Positions 30,462-40,500 of a stretch of 64,000 nucleotides of DNA are shown in pieces (within the stretch, counting starts at the first letter, position 1; each line of letters begins with the position of its first letter). The stretch comes from Thalassotalea psychrophila. GTDB lineage: Bacteria; Pseudomonadota; Gammaproteobacteria; Enterobacterales; Alteromonadaceae. The DNA is taken from positions 4,742,224 through 4,806,223 of the forward strand of contig NZ_CP134145.1 of assembly GCF_031583595.1 (NCBI RefSeq), written 5' to 3'. The position numbers and the translations under genes were made by a program. The notes under the pieces are model-generated. The model was not told where the DNA came from. It did no database searches and was given only the letters and a program-made list of their open reading frames with translations.

Positions 30462-30530
30462 ATTTAACAGCTTAATAAAAAGCAAAAGACTATGATTCAA
30501 CACGGGCTCTAACTTCTTATCAAATAAAAA
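30462..30530 (-). other. attI recombination site
   Basis: The core is GTTAAAT in cassette orientation (+ strand ATTTAAC, 30462-30468); it matches the TTAAAT 5' end of the first cassette and lies 12 bp before its start codon. A second GTTAGAG-like core (+ strand CTCTAAC at 30507-30513) may be an additional integrase-binding box. The extent of attI beyond the core is a guess. Confidence 0.7.
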
Positions 30531-30534
30531 TATT

Positions 30535-30564
30535 ACGATAGCTTATTTTTTTACCAAATATCAA
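30535..30564 (-). promoter_or_regulatory. Candidate cassette promoter Pc
   Basis: In cassette orientation TTGATA (30564-30559) and TATCGT (30540-30535) are separated by 18 bp, leading into attI and the first cassette. The -10 match is poor, so the assignment is weak; its place between intI and attI is right for Pc. Confidence 0.3.
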
Positions 30565-30651
30565 TACTTTATGATGGTTAATTCTTTTATCTCTGATAAA
30601 AGACAGTTTTTTGCCGTGTTTCACGCATTTTTGGTTTTTTGAGAGTTTAAC

Positions 30652-30657
30652 TATACT
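30652..30657 (+). promoter_or_regulatory. Candidate -10 element of the intI promoter
   Basis: TATACT lies 33 bp upstream of the intI start codon. No convincing -35 box is found at 16-18 bp. No LexA-type CTGT-N8-ACAG operator is visible (a CTG-N8-CAG at about 30595 has the wrong spacing), so SOS control as in Vibrio cannot be claimed. Confidence 0.3.
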
Positions 30658-30689
30658 TGAATAGTTATTTTTAAAAGTAGGTATCAAGG

Positions 30690-31655
30690 ATGAAATCTGA
30701 ATTTTTAAAAGCTGTGTCCAAGCACATGTGGACTCGTCGATACGCCAAGAAAACCATTGAAGCATATTTATATTGGATCAAAGCCTTTATTATTTATAAC
30801 GGTAAGCGCCACCCCAAAGAGATGCATAATGTTGAAACTGAAAATTTCCTTTCTTATTTAGCTAACGAACGCAATGTAGCTCCTAAAACTCAAGCCATAG
30901 CTCTTAATGCTTTAGTGTTTCTTTATAAAAACGTTTTAAATAAACCTTTAAACCTAGAGATGACTTTTAATCGCAGCACTAATCAAACAAAGCTACCTAC
31001 TGTATTAACTAGAAAAGAAACGGTTAGCTTTTTTCATGCAATAAACCCCAAGTATTCTCTTGCTTGCCAATTAATGTATGGCAGTGGATTACGCTTAATG
31101 GAGCTTATTCGATTAAGAACTCAAGATATTGATTTTGACTATTTTTCAGTGCAAGTTTGGAATGGTAAAGTCGGAAAACATAGAAGAGCAACTTTAGCTA
31201 AAGAATTGGTTAGGCCACTTAAAAGGCAAATTGAAGCTGTTAAATTAAAGCATGAATTAGATTGTCAAAACTCTAGCTATGCCGGTGTTTGGTTGCCACA
31301 TGCTCTATCTCGTAAATTTCCCAATGCAAGTAAACAATTTAGTTGGCAATTTTTATTCCCTTCTAGCAGGTTAAGCTCAGATCCTGAGAATGGTGCAATG
31401 CGCCGTCACCACATAGATCCAACCTGCGTACAAAAAGCAGTAAGAACTGCCGCATTAAAAGCAGACTTTGATAAACGAGTAACGTGCCACACTTTAAGGC
31501 ACTCTTTTGCAACACATTTACTTGAAAGAGGGGCTGACATTCGTACAGTACAAGAACAATTAGGACATAGTGACGTACGTACCACACAAATTTACACTCA
31601 TGTTATTGAGCGGGGAGCAAACGGGGTCCTTAGTCCGCTTTCCGATTTAATGTGA
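30690..31655 (+). CDS. intI: Integron integrase IntI
   Basis: The protein is 321 residues, the usual IntI length, with an ATG start after AAGTAGG. It is a tyrosine recombinase with the catalytic set R135 ([10 protein letters not shown]), H267 and R270 (CHTLRHS), H293 (LGHSD) and the nucleophile Y302 (TQIYTHV). The extra domain that separates IntI from XerC/D lies between the two halves, about residues 185-222 ([38 protein letters not shown]). The frame is intact and the gene is divergent from the cassettes, as in all integrons, so it may be active. It catalyses attC x attI and attC x attC exchange. Confidence 0.96.
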   Translation: MKSEFLKAVSKHMWTRRYAKKTIEAYLYWIKAFIIYNGKRHPKEMHNVETENFLSYLANERNVAPKTQAIALNALVFLYKNVLNKPLNLEMTFNRSTNQTKLPTVLTRKETVSFFHAINPKYSLACQLMYGSGLRLMELIRLRTQDIDFDYFSVQVWNGKVGKHRRATLAKELVRPLKRQIEAVKLKHELDCQNSSYAGVWLPHALSRKFPNASKQFSWQFLFPSSRLSSDPENGAMRRHHIDPTCVQKAVRTAALKADFDKRVTCHTLRHSFATHLLERGADIRTVQEQLGHSDVRTTQIYTHVIERGANGVLSPLSDLM

Positions 31656-31797
31656 AATTTATCGTTAGGCAAATTACACAAATTTAAATAGTGCTCAATA
31701 TTTAAACTATAATCATGTTTGATTTACGCTGTTTTTATTTCATCGTTCAAATTCAAGGTAGTCGATCACTAAAAATTCAACACTAGGGAAATATTTT

Positions 31798-32706
31798 ATG
31801 AAAGTATTAACTTCATTACTACTTATCTTAAGTTTTCTACAATCAGGCTTTGTTACAGCAGCGACCGTGCCTGAAGATATCCATGAAAACGATTTCTTAT
31901 GGCTTAATTTTCATCTTTATCATGGTGAAGATCAACGTGGTGGCCCCTTTAAATTTAACGATCAATATTTGGAAATTGAGTTTGGCGGACGCTCTGGTTT
32001 ATTTGATTTATACGGTTATGTTGATTTTAAAGATGCGTTTAATAACTCTGACAGTGATGCTCACGATGGCTCAAATATGTTTGCCGATATTGAACCAAGA
32101 ATGTCGCTCGATTACTTGTTTGATAAAGACTTGTCGGTTGGCATTATTAAAGAATGGTATATCGCTATGGATATATATTATGGCGACAATGAATGTGCAC
32201 AAACTTGTGTGGTAGATGTTGTGGATGAAGTGCCAGTTACAACTGAAAGTAGTGGTTTGAAAATTGTTTGGCTGGGTATTGGTACCGATATGGAACTACC
32301 TTGGCTTGGTAAAACTGGGGTTAATCTGTATGCCCGCTTGATAAGAGAAAACTATGGTGCAACTAATGAAGATGAGTGGGATGGTTATGCTTTTCATATG
32401 AATTGGTTTAAGACACTTCACAATTTTGAAAATTCTGGCTTTCTCGCCTTTCAAGGATATTTTGATTATGAATTTGGTAGCGATCTAGATGAAGGTAACA
32501 GTTTTGAGCAAGAGTATCGCACCGACACTTCTTTGCAATCGTATTTAGGTATTTGGTATCACTTACCAAGCTCGCACTTTGCAATGGGTTACGGGTTAAA
32601 GTTATACGATGATATGACCCAGTGGAAAGACGGTACTATTTTAGGCGGTAAAGAAGTAGATACTAGTGGTGCAGGGCATTACTTTAATTTGACCTATTCT
32701 TTCTAG
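31798..32706 (+). CDS. Tsx/OmpK-like nucleoside-specific outer membrane channel
   Basis: The protein is 302 residues with a signal peptide (cleavage near VTA). The mature part is beta-strand rich and has NDFLWLNFHLYHGEDQRGGPFKFNDQYLEIEFGGRSGLFDLYGYVDF at its start and the C-terminal aromatic residue (final F in NLTYSF) required for outer membrane insertion. This matches the Tsx/OmpK family, which forms small channels for nucleosides and serves as phage receptors in Vibrio. It has its own promoter region (31656-31797) and is separated from glmU by a convergent terminator. Confidence 0.8.
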   Translation: MKVLTSLLLILSFLQSGFVTAATVPEDIHENDFLWLNFHLYHGEDQRGGPFKFNDQYLEIEFGGRSGLFDLYGYVDFKDAFNNSDSDAHDGSNMFADIEPRMSLDYLFDKDLSVGIIKEWYIAMDIYYGDNECAQTCVVDVVDEVPVTTESSGLKIVWLGIGTDMELPWLGKTGVNLYARLIRENYGATNEDEWDGYAFHMNWFKTLHNFENSGFLAFQGYFDYEFGSDLDEGNSFEQEYRTDTSLQSYLGIWYHLPSSHFAMGYGLKLYDDMTQWKDGTILGGKEVDTSGAGHYFNLTYSF

Positions 32707-32720
32707 AAGAGAGATATTAA

Positions 32721-32742
32721 AACGCCGGCATATGCCGGCGTT
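32721..32742. terminator. Bidirectional terminator between the porin gene and glmU
   Basis: A perfect 11-bp palindromic stem (AACGCCGGCAT/ATGCCGGCGTT) is followed by AT-rich sequence on both sides and lies between two convergent genes. It is the strongest hairpin in this part of the window. Confidence 0.85.
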
Positions 32743-32777
32743 ATTATACAAATTCTGAAAATTTATTGGTCGATAAA

Positions 32778-34136
32778 TTACTTTTTAATTGGCCTTGTCC
32801 AGCCGGTAATGTTGCGTTGTTTAGCTCTTGATACGGCTAAGGTGTCATCTTCAACATCTTTCGCAATAGTAGAACCAGCGCCGGTTGTTGCCATTTTACC
32901 AATAGTAACAGGGGCAACTAAAGAAGCATTTGAACCAATAAATGCACCATCGCCAATGATGGTTTTAGATTTATTTACGCCATCATAGTTACAGGTAATA
33001 GTACCTGCACCAATATTTACTTTTTTGCCAATTTCAGCATCGCCTAAATAGGTTAAGTGCCCTGCTTTTGCGCCTTCATCCATGGTTGTATTTTTCATTT
33101 CAACAAAGTTACCAACGTGTGAGTTGGTTTTCATTATGGTACCTGGGCGAATGCGGGCAAAAGGTCCCGCTGAACATTGCTGACCAATATTGGCATTTTC
33201 AACAATGCTGTTTGGTTTAATTTCTGCACCTTGGCCAATTTGGCTATTGATGATAATACAGTTTGCGCCAATTTTTACATTATCGGATAAGCTTACATCG
33301 CCTTCGAAAATGCAGTTCACGTCGATCTGTACTTCGTTGCCAACAGTTAAATTACCACGAATATCAATACGCGTTGGATCACGTAAACTTGCGCCAGCAA
33401 TCATTAGCTCTTCGGCTTTACGTAACTGATACGCTCGTTCAAGGTTCGCTAGTTGTACTCTATTGTTTGCGCCTTCTACTTCAACTTCAGTACCGGGGTG
33501 AGCTGTATGAATGGTTTGACCATCACTATGTGCCATAGCTATTATATCGGTAAGGTAGTATTCACCTTGCGCGTTGTCACTTGAAAGGTTAGATAACCAA
33601 CGCTTTAAATCGCCACCATTGGCTAATAAAATACCGGTATTACATTCAGTAATTGCAAGTTGCTCAGCCGAAGCATCTTTTTGTTCAACAATACCAACCA
33701 CATTACCACCTAAACGAACAATGCGCCCATAGCCTGTTGGGTTTGCCAAGTGAACTGTTAGTAACGCCATGCTATTTTTTTGCTTGGCTTGAATGAGTTT
33801 TTCAATAGTTGATACTTTAGTGAGTGGCACATCACCATAAAGCACTAAAACGTCTTCATCATCTTTTAAAAATGGGCTAGCCATATCTACCGCGTGGCCA
33901 GTACCAAGCTGCTCTGCTTGCTCAACAAACGTTAGATCATCACCTTGAATACGTGCTTTGAGCACTTCACCACCAAAACCATAGACTAAGTAGATATTAT
34001 CAGCATTAACCGCACGAGCAGAGTCTATAACATGCTCTACCATAGATTGATGAGCAACCGGGTGTAAAACTTTTGGCAAGTCAGAACGCATGCGGGTGCC
34101 TTTACCCGCGGCTAATATAACCACTGAAAGTGACAT
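32778..34136 (-). CDS. glmU: Bifunctional N-acetylglucosamine-1-phosphate uridyltransferase / glucosamine-1-phosphate acetyltransferase
   Basis: The protein is 452 residues (E. coli GlmU 456). The uridyltransferase domain begins [23 protein letters not shown] (the LAAGxGTRMxSxxPK signature), with YGDVPL for metal binding. The acetyltransferase half is a left-handed beta-helix of hexapeptide repeats ([26 protein letters not shown]) with [28 protein letters not shown], the classical C-terminal motif. It makes UDP-GlcNAc for peptidoglycan and LPS. It lies between the porin and the atp operon, as in many Alteromonadales. Confidence 0.96.
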   Translation of the reverse strand: MSLSVVILAAGKGTRMRSDLPKVLHPVAHQSMVEHVIDSARAVNADNIYLVYGFGGEVLKARIQGDDLTFVEQAEQLGTGHAVDMASPFLKDDEDVLVLYGDVPLTKVSTIEKLIQAKQKNSMALLTVHLANPTGYGRIVRLGGNVVGIVEQKDASAEQLAITECNTGILLANGGDLKRWLSNLSSDNAQGEYYLTDIIAMAHSDGQTIHTAHPGTEVEVEGANNRVQLANLERAYQLRKAEELMIAGASLRDPTRIDIRGNLTVGNEVQIDVNCIFEGDVSLSDNVKIGANCIIINSQIGQGAEIKPNSIVENANIGQQCSAGPFARIRPGTIMKTNSHVGNFVEMKNTTMDEGAKAGHLTYLGDAEIGKKVNIGAGTITCNYDGVNKSKTIIGDGAFIGSNASLVAPVTIGKMATTGAGSTIAKDVEDDTLAVSRAKQRNITGWTRPIKK

Positions 34137-34267
34137 AGAAGTTCCATTTTTTATTTTAAAGATGAAGATAATTGTGACTATTTTAACGTTGAATAGCTTT
34201 AATTTCTAATCTAATTATGATTTTTCGCTGTTTTATTAAAAGCATTTAACTTAGTAAAGTTTAGGCA

Positions 34268-34295
34268 AAAAAAAACCTCCAAAAAATTGGAGGTT
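34268..34295 (-). terminator. Rho-independent terminator of the VIT/VWA gene
   Basis: AACCTCC...GGAGGTT forms a 7-bp stem with an 8-nt loop, and on the leftward strand it is followed by eight or nine T residues (the A-run at 34267-34275). It lies 120 bp past the VIT/VWA stop. The 280-bp gap also holds the glmU leader (34137-34260) and a tiny frame (MKVNCVK, 34324-34347) after a GGAGG. Confidence 0.7.
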
Positions 34296-34416
34296 AAAAA
34301 TAGCATTTCAGGGAGGAAAACTATGAAAGTTAACTGTGTTAAATAATAGCCTTTACCTTGATAAAAGTCCGTTAACGAAATGTAAAACCCTGCAATAGTT
34401 TGTTGTCATTATCTTG

Positions 34417-36486
34417 TTAACAAACTTTGCCTCGTTTAGTCTTCAATGCTCGCTGAGCAATAGTTAATAGTAGTACAAACAAGATCCAAGGCGTTGTACT
34501 ACCACCACCTCCGCCACCAAAGCTAGGTCGGCTTTTATTAAATGCTGGTGTGTTCTTATCTATGTGATTATTACGAACAGGGGCACTGGTTCTTTTAGCG
34601 CGAGCAGCGTGTTCTTTTGCTACGCGCTGTTGATTTTGACGGTCAATACCATGAGCGGAAAATTGCTCCTCGCGCATCACTAACATTGAGGTGTAGTCAG
34701 TAACTAATCCATACTCGATAGCTAAATCGGTTATTGCTTGCTCACTGTCTTTATCGGTACCTAAATAGTCCATTTTATCCTGTATGTTTTGAATTGTAGC
34801 AAACGCCCATAACCGTTCTAATTCAGGGTGTAATTCACTTTCTTGGGCAAAATTAAAGCGTGTGTGATAGCGGTTTTTATCACCCGATACTTTACCTTTT
34901 ATCGTCACCTCTGCTTCACCATCACCATCACCATAGTAATGACCAAAAACAACTAATTGCTGACCTCTATATAAAGTATTTATATTTTTCGGCGTCATAT
35001 CTTTAACTTTCACACCACTGATTTCTATATCCAAATCGTGAAATGCTTCATAGCCTAGCTTTGCCGTCGCCTGCATTAATTGCCCTACTATGTCATCACT
35101 ATTAGACACATCAATGGCAAAACCATTTGAAATTTTGGTCATACCGGCCAGCAATGGTCTATTGGCACTATTGCCCATAACAAAGGTAAACAACCTTACA
35201 TCTACTTTTTCAAGCATTTTAATAAACGCTTTTTTCTCGGTTTTGCCAACATTAGTAACACCATCGGTCACCAAAACAATTGCACTTGGGCGATCAGAAT
35301 CTAAGCTTTTTAGAGCCATTTCCATACCGTTATAAAGGTTCGTGCTGTTTCCTGGTTGTTGTTGCTCTAGTTTCTGCATCAAATGCAATACATTTTCGCG
35401 AGTGGCTTGCACATAACCATTAGTTAACTGCTGCGCATGACTGCTAAAAATAACCACTTGAAAGCGGTCTTGATCATTCAATTTATGCAAACCTTGACGC
35501 ACCCCTTCAACCATACTTTGGTATTTTCCTTGCATAGACCCTGAATAATCCAATACAAAAATAAAGTCTCTGCCTTGCGTAATTGGCGATAAGTCTTCAC
35601 CTGGGGTTACGGTCATCATAAAGGTACCACGTTCTTTGCCTGGCTGTTTGTAGCTCACCAAATCAATAGAGCCAGGTAATCCAGATTTTAAGCGCCAGTA
35701 AACAACAATGTCTTGATCAAGAGAAAATGCCGGTACAGTAGCTACTGGATTATTGGCAGTGCTTCCTTCTTCAATTATTGCGGTGGTTTCCTCACTAGAA
35801 AAGCTTACAGTCCATTCATCAGCAGATATTTGCTGTACCAATGCCTGCGAGTGTTTAGGTAAGCGAAACTCTTCCACGGGGTAACTAGAGCGAAATACTA
35901 AATTAAAACTAAATTTATGTTTTACTTTATCTTGATAGTTCCAAAATGCGGTCTTAAGTTCATCAACTCCGCCTTCTTCCATAGGGTATGTGTAACGACC
36001 TATTGATGTTTCTACTTCTGCAACTTGCAAGTAAGTTAATTGAATACGAACCTGTTGCTTAGCGCGTATTGGGTAAACTTTAGTATCAAAACTTTTGTAA
36101 CTGTCTTTTTCACTAAGCGCAACGTCTCGTCCAGCTTGCTTTTCTTGTTGGTAAATTTGTTCCGCTTTATGCTTTTCTACTACTTCACCAGTTATTGGCT
36201 GACCATCTATCCAATAGGCAAACTCACCAAGTGAAGCTTCTTTTGGTAGAGGAAATGAATATATCGCCTCTAAATCAATGTCGTTAGGGTTATAAAAGAC
36301 TTGTTCTATGCGAGTAACCACAAAGCCGTCTTCAATTACCACGTTGACATGATGCTCGTTAATATCTAATGCAGGCAAAGAGCCATCACTAGGTGTAAGT
36401 AAGCCACTGGCTAAACTGATTTGGCTAAATAACGCCAAACTTACCAGCAGTGATTTGCTGAATATTTTTATAAGTAAGTTGTTCAT
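34417..36486 (-). CDS. Vault protein inter-alpha-trypsin (VIT) and von Willebrand A (VWA) surface protein
   Basis: The protein is 689 residues. A signal peptide is followed by a VIT domain (about residues 35-165, HVNVVIEDGFVVTRIEQVFYNPNDIDLEAIYSFPLPKEA) and a VWA domain (about 305-480) with the MIDAS motif DYSGSMQGKYQ. A G-run, then TTPWILFVLLLTI and KTKRGK close the protein, resembling a GlyGly-CTERM/rhombosortase-type or related sorting tail, though atypical. Close relatives are called marine proteobacterial sortase target proteins; here the tail differs from LPxTG-like. It is probably anchored at the cell surface and protein-binding. It may be controlled by the XRE gene upstream (see 36610-36628). 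Confidence 0.85.
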   Translation of the reverse strand: MNNLLIKIFSKSLLVSLALFSQISLASGLLTPSDGSLPALDINEHHVNVVIEDGFVVTRIEQVFYNPNDIDLEAIYSFPLPKEASLGEFAYWIDGQPITGEVVEKHKAEQIYQQEKQAGRDVALSEKDSYKSFDTKVYPIRAKQQVRIQLTYLQVAEVETSIGRYTYPMEEGGVDELKTAFWNYQDKVKHKFSFNLVFRSSYPVEEFRLPKHSQALVQQISADEWTVSFSSEETTAIIEEGSTANNPVATVPAFSLDQDIVVYWRLKSGLPGSIDLVSYKQPGKERGTFMMTVTPGEDLSPITQGRDFIFVLDYSGSMQGKYQSMVEGVRQGLHKLNDQDRFQVVIFSSHAQQLTNGYVQATRENVLHLMQKLEQQQPGNSTNLYNGMEMALKSLDSDRPSAIVLVTDGVTNVGKTEKKAFIKMLEKVDVRLFTFVMGNSANRPLLAGMTKISNGFAIDVSNSDDIVGQLMQATAKLGYEAFHDLDIEISGVKVKDMTPKNINTLYRGQQLVVFGHYYGDGDGEAEVTIKGKVSGDKNRYHTRFNFAQESELHPELERLWAFATIQNIQDKMDYLGTDKDSEQAITDLAIEYGLVTDYTSMLVMREEQFSAHGIDRQNQQRVAKEHAARAKRTSAPVRNNHIDKNTPAFNKSRPSFGGGGGGSTTPWILFVLLLTIAQRALKTKRGKVC

Positions 36487-36609
36487 AACTCTGTCCTTCC
36501 TGTTTTAACAGCAACGGCTGTCATTGCTTTGAATTAGGAAGTAACACAGTGGAGGGGAAGATTATAATGTGCAACCAAAAGCAAAAAGGTTGCAGGTTTG
36601 TCGAGTATA

Positions 36610-36628
36610 AGTATTAAATACCTATACT
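36610..36628. promoter_or_regulatory. Candidate XRE operator upstream of the VIT/VWA gene
   Basis: AGTATTAAATACCTATACT, an imperfect palindrome of RGTAT-N9-ATACY form. Nearly the same 19-bp sequence (15 of 19) occurs at 37451-37469 on the other side of the XRE gene. It lies 124 bp upstream of the VIT/VWA start codon. Confidence 0.5.
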
Positions 36629-36663
36629 TTATGTAAACAAATTGTTTATAAATATTCGTTTAT

Positions 36664-37413
36664 TTAAGTTTGATGAGGCTGTTTTTTCAGTAAATGTTGC
36701 GACAATCCGAAACGCCAACTGCGCATCGCAAGTACAACAGTAACGCCAAAACGCTGCTCTAAGGGTAAGCTAGAGTCTTCATGATTTAACACCTCAAATT
36801 CTTGCGCAATACGTTTAAGTTTACGTTGAAATTCACTATTACTGGCACTGGCAAGCATACCATTAAGTACCAATAAGCTTTCTTCATCTTGGTTAAAGCG
36901 TGAGTTGAAAAATTCTTGGCCTATGGTGCGTTGAAAGAATGCTTGAATGGGCCCGTTTTCTCGCCAACCAAAGTTTGCTGCAACCAAAAGCTTAATTCTA
37001 TTACCAGGCAATAACTCAATAATTTTTAGTTTATCTAGACGTGCCAGTTTTTGAATACAGTAATGGCTCTCTAATTTATAATGCTCAATGATCTCATCCA
37101 TGGTCCACTTATTAAGTACGCATAGCGCAATTAATAGCAAACCAAGATCTTGGCTTAACTCTTGTTCCTGTTCAACATTGAGTTGTTGCAAGTGTGCTTG
37201 TTGCTCAGACATCAAAAGTACTAAATCTGAAATTTCTAAATCCATCATCTGACATATTTGATCTAGTCGTTGCAGCGAAATATTTTCCTCACTAAACAAA
37301 CGTTTAATGCTAGCTTGAGTCAACCCTATGTGTTTTGCAACATCAGCATATGTGTAGCCGTGAGCTTTTAGTGATTTTTTTAATGAAATTAACAGTGAAC
37401 TTGTTTGAGCCAT
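36664..37413 (-). CDS. XRE family transcriptional regulator
   Basis: The protein is 249 residues. Residues 9-65 form the helix-turn-helix (YTYADVAKHIGLTQASIKRLFSEENISLQRLDQICQMM). The rest is a helical domain with LLLIALCVLNKWTMDEIIEHYKLESHYCIQKLARLDKL and GPIQAFFQRTIGQEFFNSRF, seen in uncharacterised XRE regulators of Alteromonadales. It reads away from aas, and the shared intergenic region contains a palindromic site. The target genes (itself, aas and the VIT/VWA gene) are inferred from the duplicate operator. Confidence 0.82.
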   Translation of the reverse strand: MAQTSSLLISLKKSLKAHGYTYADVAKHIGLTQASIKRLFSEENISLQRLDQICQMMDLEISDLVLLMSEQQAHLQQLNVEQEQELSQDLGLLLIALCVLNKWTMDEIIEHYKLESHYCIQKLARLDKLKIIELLPGNRIKLLVAANFGWRENGPIQAFFQRTIGQEFFNSRFNQDEESLLVLNGMLASASNSEFQRKLKRIAQEFEVLNHEDSSLPLEQRFGVTVVLAMRSWRFGLSQHLLKKQPHQT

Positions 37414-37450
37414 AGGGTAATCTAATTATTGTTGGTTAAAAATGATTCAT

Positions 37451-37469
37451 GGTATTAAATATTTATACC
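37451..37469. promoter_or_regulatory. Candidate XRE operator between the XRE gene and aas
   Basis: GGTATTAAATATTTATACC, a palindrome of RGTAT-N9-ATACY form. It lies 38 bp upstream of the XRE start and 102 bp upstream of the divergent aas start, and matches the site at 36610-36628 at 15 of 19 positions. It fits autoregulation plus control of aas. Confidence 0.5.
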
Positions 37470-37570
37470 TTATGGCGAATATATTGCAACAATTAAATTA
37501 TTGGTAGAAAAATATAACAACAAAATACACACTAGCATCACGTGTTAGCAACCAGTAAACCAGGGAAAAT

Positions 37571-40500
37571 ATGAAACAGTTATTCAGCTTTAAAGGATTT
37601 TTCGCCTATATCGCCATGGTATTTATTAATGCCTTTGTTGATTTAGGGCACAAAATTATTGTACAAAATACCGTATTCAAAATTTACGACGGCGACATTC
37701 AAATCGTATTAACTGCAGTATTAAATGCATTAATACTACTACCCTTTATTTTCTTATTTTCCCCTTCTGGTTTCTTAGCCGATAAATACCCAAAACCTAA
37801 AGTAATGCGTAACAGTGCCTTAGTTGCTATTGTCGCAACCTTATTAATCACCCTGTGTTACTACCAAGGTTGGTTTCTTGGCGCCTTTGCTTTAACCCTA
37901 TTAATGGGCATCCAATCTGCCATTTATTCTCCGGCAAAGTACGGTTATTTAAAAGAATTAATTGGTGTTGACCATTTAGCGCAAGGTAATGCTTTAGTGC
38001 AAGCCGTTACTATAGTTTCTATTTTATTAGGTACCTTTGTCTTTTCAGCATTCTTTGAACTATTACTGACCGGCATAGAATTAACTGACAGTGGCATTAT
38101 TTTACAAGGCGTAGTCATTTTAGGTTGGGTTATGGTGGCATTATCGGTGCTTGAATGGTGGTTCTCTTGTCAGTTAAAAGAAACTAAACCTGTTGATAAT
38201 AGTATGACTTTTTCTACTAAAACTTATATCAAAGGTCAGTATCTTGGTAGTAATTTGAAAAAGATTTTCAGTAATCGAATTATTTGGCTATCGATTGTCG
38301 GCTTATCAATGTTCTGGTCGGTATCACAAGTTATGCTGGCAACATTCCCGGCGTTTGCTAAAGAAGTATTGTCGGAGAATAACACCCTGGTGATCCAAGG
38401 AATTATGGCCAGTACCGGTATCGGCATTGTGCTTGGATCATTGTTTGCTGCTCGCATATCAAAAGATCATATCGAGTTAGGTCTTATTCCTATTGCTGCC
38501 ATAAGTTTTGCGTTATTACTTGGCAATATTGCCACTCTTGATTCAAGTGTTGCTATGGCATTTACTTTCTTTGGTTTAGGTATAAGTGGCGGCTTGTTTA
38601 TTGTGCCATTAAATTCTTTAATTCAATACACTGCCAAAGAAGATGAATTGGGAACCGTTTTAGCAGGTAATAACTGGGTACAAAATGTCGCCATGTTGAG
38701 CTTTTTAATGGTGACCATTGCTTTAGTGTCTTATGGCATGAGCAGCACTGATATATTTTATCTGTTAATGGCGTTGGCGTTAACGGGTGCAATATACACT
38801 GTCTATCAATTACCACATTCGTTAATTCGCATTGTTGCCTCTTTTATTATGCAACGCCGCTATAAACTGCAAGTACTTGGATTTGAAAACTTACCCGCTA
38901 ACGATGGCCTATTGTTACTCGGTAATCACATTAGTTGGATTGATGGCTTAATTGTACAAATGGCTTGCCCACGTAAAGTTCGTTTTGTCATGCTGCGCAG
39001 TATTTATAACCGTTGGTACCTTAAACCTATTGTTAAATTCTTTGGTGCCATTCCTATTAACGAAGGTAATAGTAAAGAGTCTCTAGCACTGGTTAATCAA
39101 GCATTACAAGATGGCGAGGTTGTTTGTTTATTCCCAGAAGGAGCAATTAGCCGTACCGGAGCCCTGGGCGTATTTAGAACTGGCTATGAGCGTGTGGTCG
39201 ATAATGTTAATGGCGTAATAATACCATTTTACCTACATGGGTTATGGGGTAGCCGCTTATCGCGCGCAAACAGTAGTAAACTTCGCGAAAACACTCAGCA
39301 GGGATTCCGCCGGGATGTATCAATTAGTTTTGGTGCGCCATTAGCAATGGAAACACCTGCTATTGAGTTAAAACAAAAAGTATTTGAGTTAGCATTTAAT
39401 GCCTGGGAATATCAAACCAGTCATGCAGATCCATTGCCGTTAGCTTGGATCAAATCAGCAAAACAAAATTTATCGGCATTAGCGGTTAAAGACACCACAG
39501 GTACGAGTTTTTCTAATCGTAAATTATTGGCAGCCACGGCAACGTTAGCCGCTAAAATAAAACAGTTAGATAACAGCCAAAATATTGGCCTTATGCTGCC
39601 TGCAAGTAGTGCCGCTGTTATGGCAAACAGTGCGGTTTTGCTTAACGGTCAAACCGCGGTTAATCTAAATTACAGTACCAGTGTTGATGCTGTAAGCTCT
39701 GGCATTACTAACGCTAAAATAACTACCGTATTTAGTTCAAAGAAGTTTATCCAAAAACTGCAAAGTAAAGGCATTGATTGCGATAAAATGCTCGCCAATA
39801 CCAATATTGTTTATATGGAAGACATTAAAGAAAAACTGTCAAAATCGCGTTATATTTGTGCCAACATTGCCAGTTATGTATTGTCATCTAGAATGTTTTA
39901 CCGTGTATTTGGTACTCCGGTTGATATTAACGCTCCTGCCTGTATTTTGTTTTCAAGTGGCAGTGAAGGTACGCCCAAAGGCATCATATTAAGTCATAAA
40001 AACTTTTCGGCAAACATTAAGCAAATTAGTGATGTATTACGAACTAATGATAAAGATGTGGTTATGGGCTCATTGCCGCCATTTCATTCATTCGGCTTAA
40101 CAGTTACTACCTTTCTACCATTAATCGAAGGGGTACCGGTAATTTGTCATCCAGACCCTACCGATGCATTAAATATTGCTAAAGCTATCGCCAAAAATAA
40201 GGCTACCTTGCTTTGTGCTACCGCAACATTTTTAAGGCTGTATACGCTTAACCGTAAAATTAATCCACTAATGCTAGAGAGTTTACGCCTAGTTGTTGCT
40301 GGTGCAGAAAAGCTGCCAGAGGATACTCGTCAAAGCTTTAAAGATAAGTTTAATAAAACAATTTATGAAGGCTATGGTGCTACGGAAACAACACCTGTTG
40401 CCAGTGTAAATATTCCTGATCAGCTCGACCCTAATGACTTAAAGGTGCAATCTGGTAGCAAAATTGGCTCTGTCGGTATGCCATTACCAGGCTGTTCATT

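Larger units (their letters stand above)
7722..31655 (-). mobile_element. Chromosomal (sedentary) integron: about 34 cassettes, attI and intI
   Basis: The element consists of a divergent integrase gene (30690-31655, +), an attI core at 30462-30468 and a leftward array of about 34 cassettes ended by attC sites. In 20 of 30 readable cassettes the 5' core (GTTRRRY) is exactly the complement of that cassette's own R'' core, as expected for units excised and inserted by IntI. Many attC sites share one family sequence (GCGAAGC...GAGCAAACTGTTAGCAGTCC), typical of chromosomal integrons. It carries no transposon or plasmid genes and lies about 27 kb from the oriC-like region, so I class it as sedentary. 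Confidence 0.95.

Noticed and set aside
30590..30620. A LexA-type SOS operator in front of intI
   Set aside because: The only candidate, CTG-N8-CAG, has the wrong spacing (CTG-N10-CAG is needed), so SOS control is not claimed.
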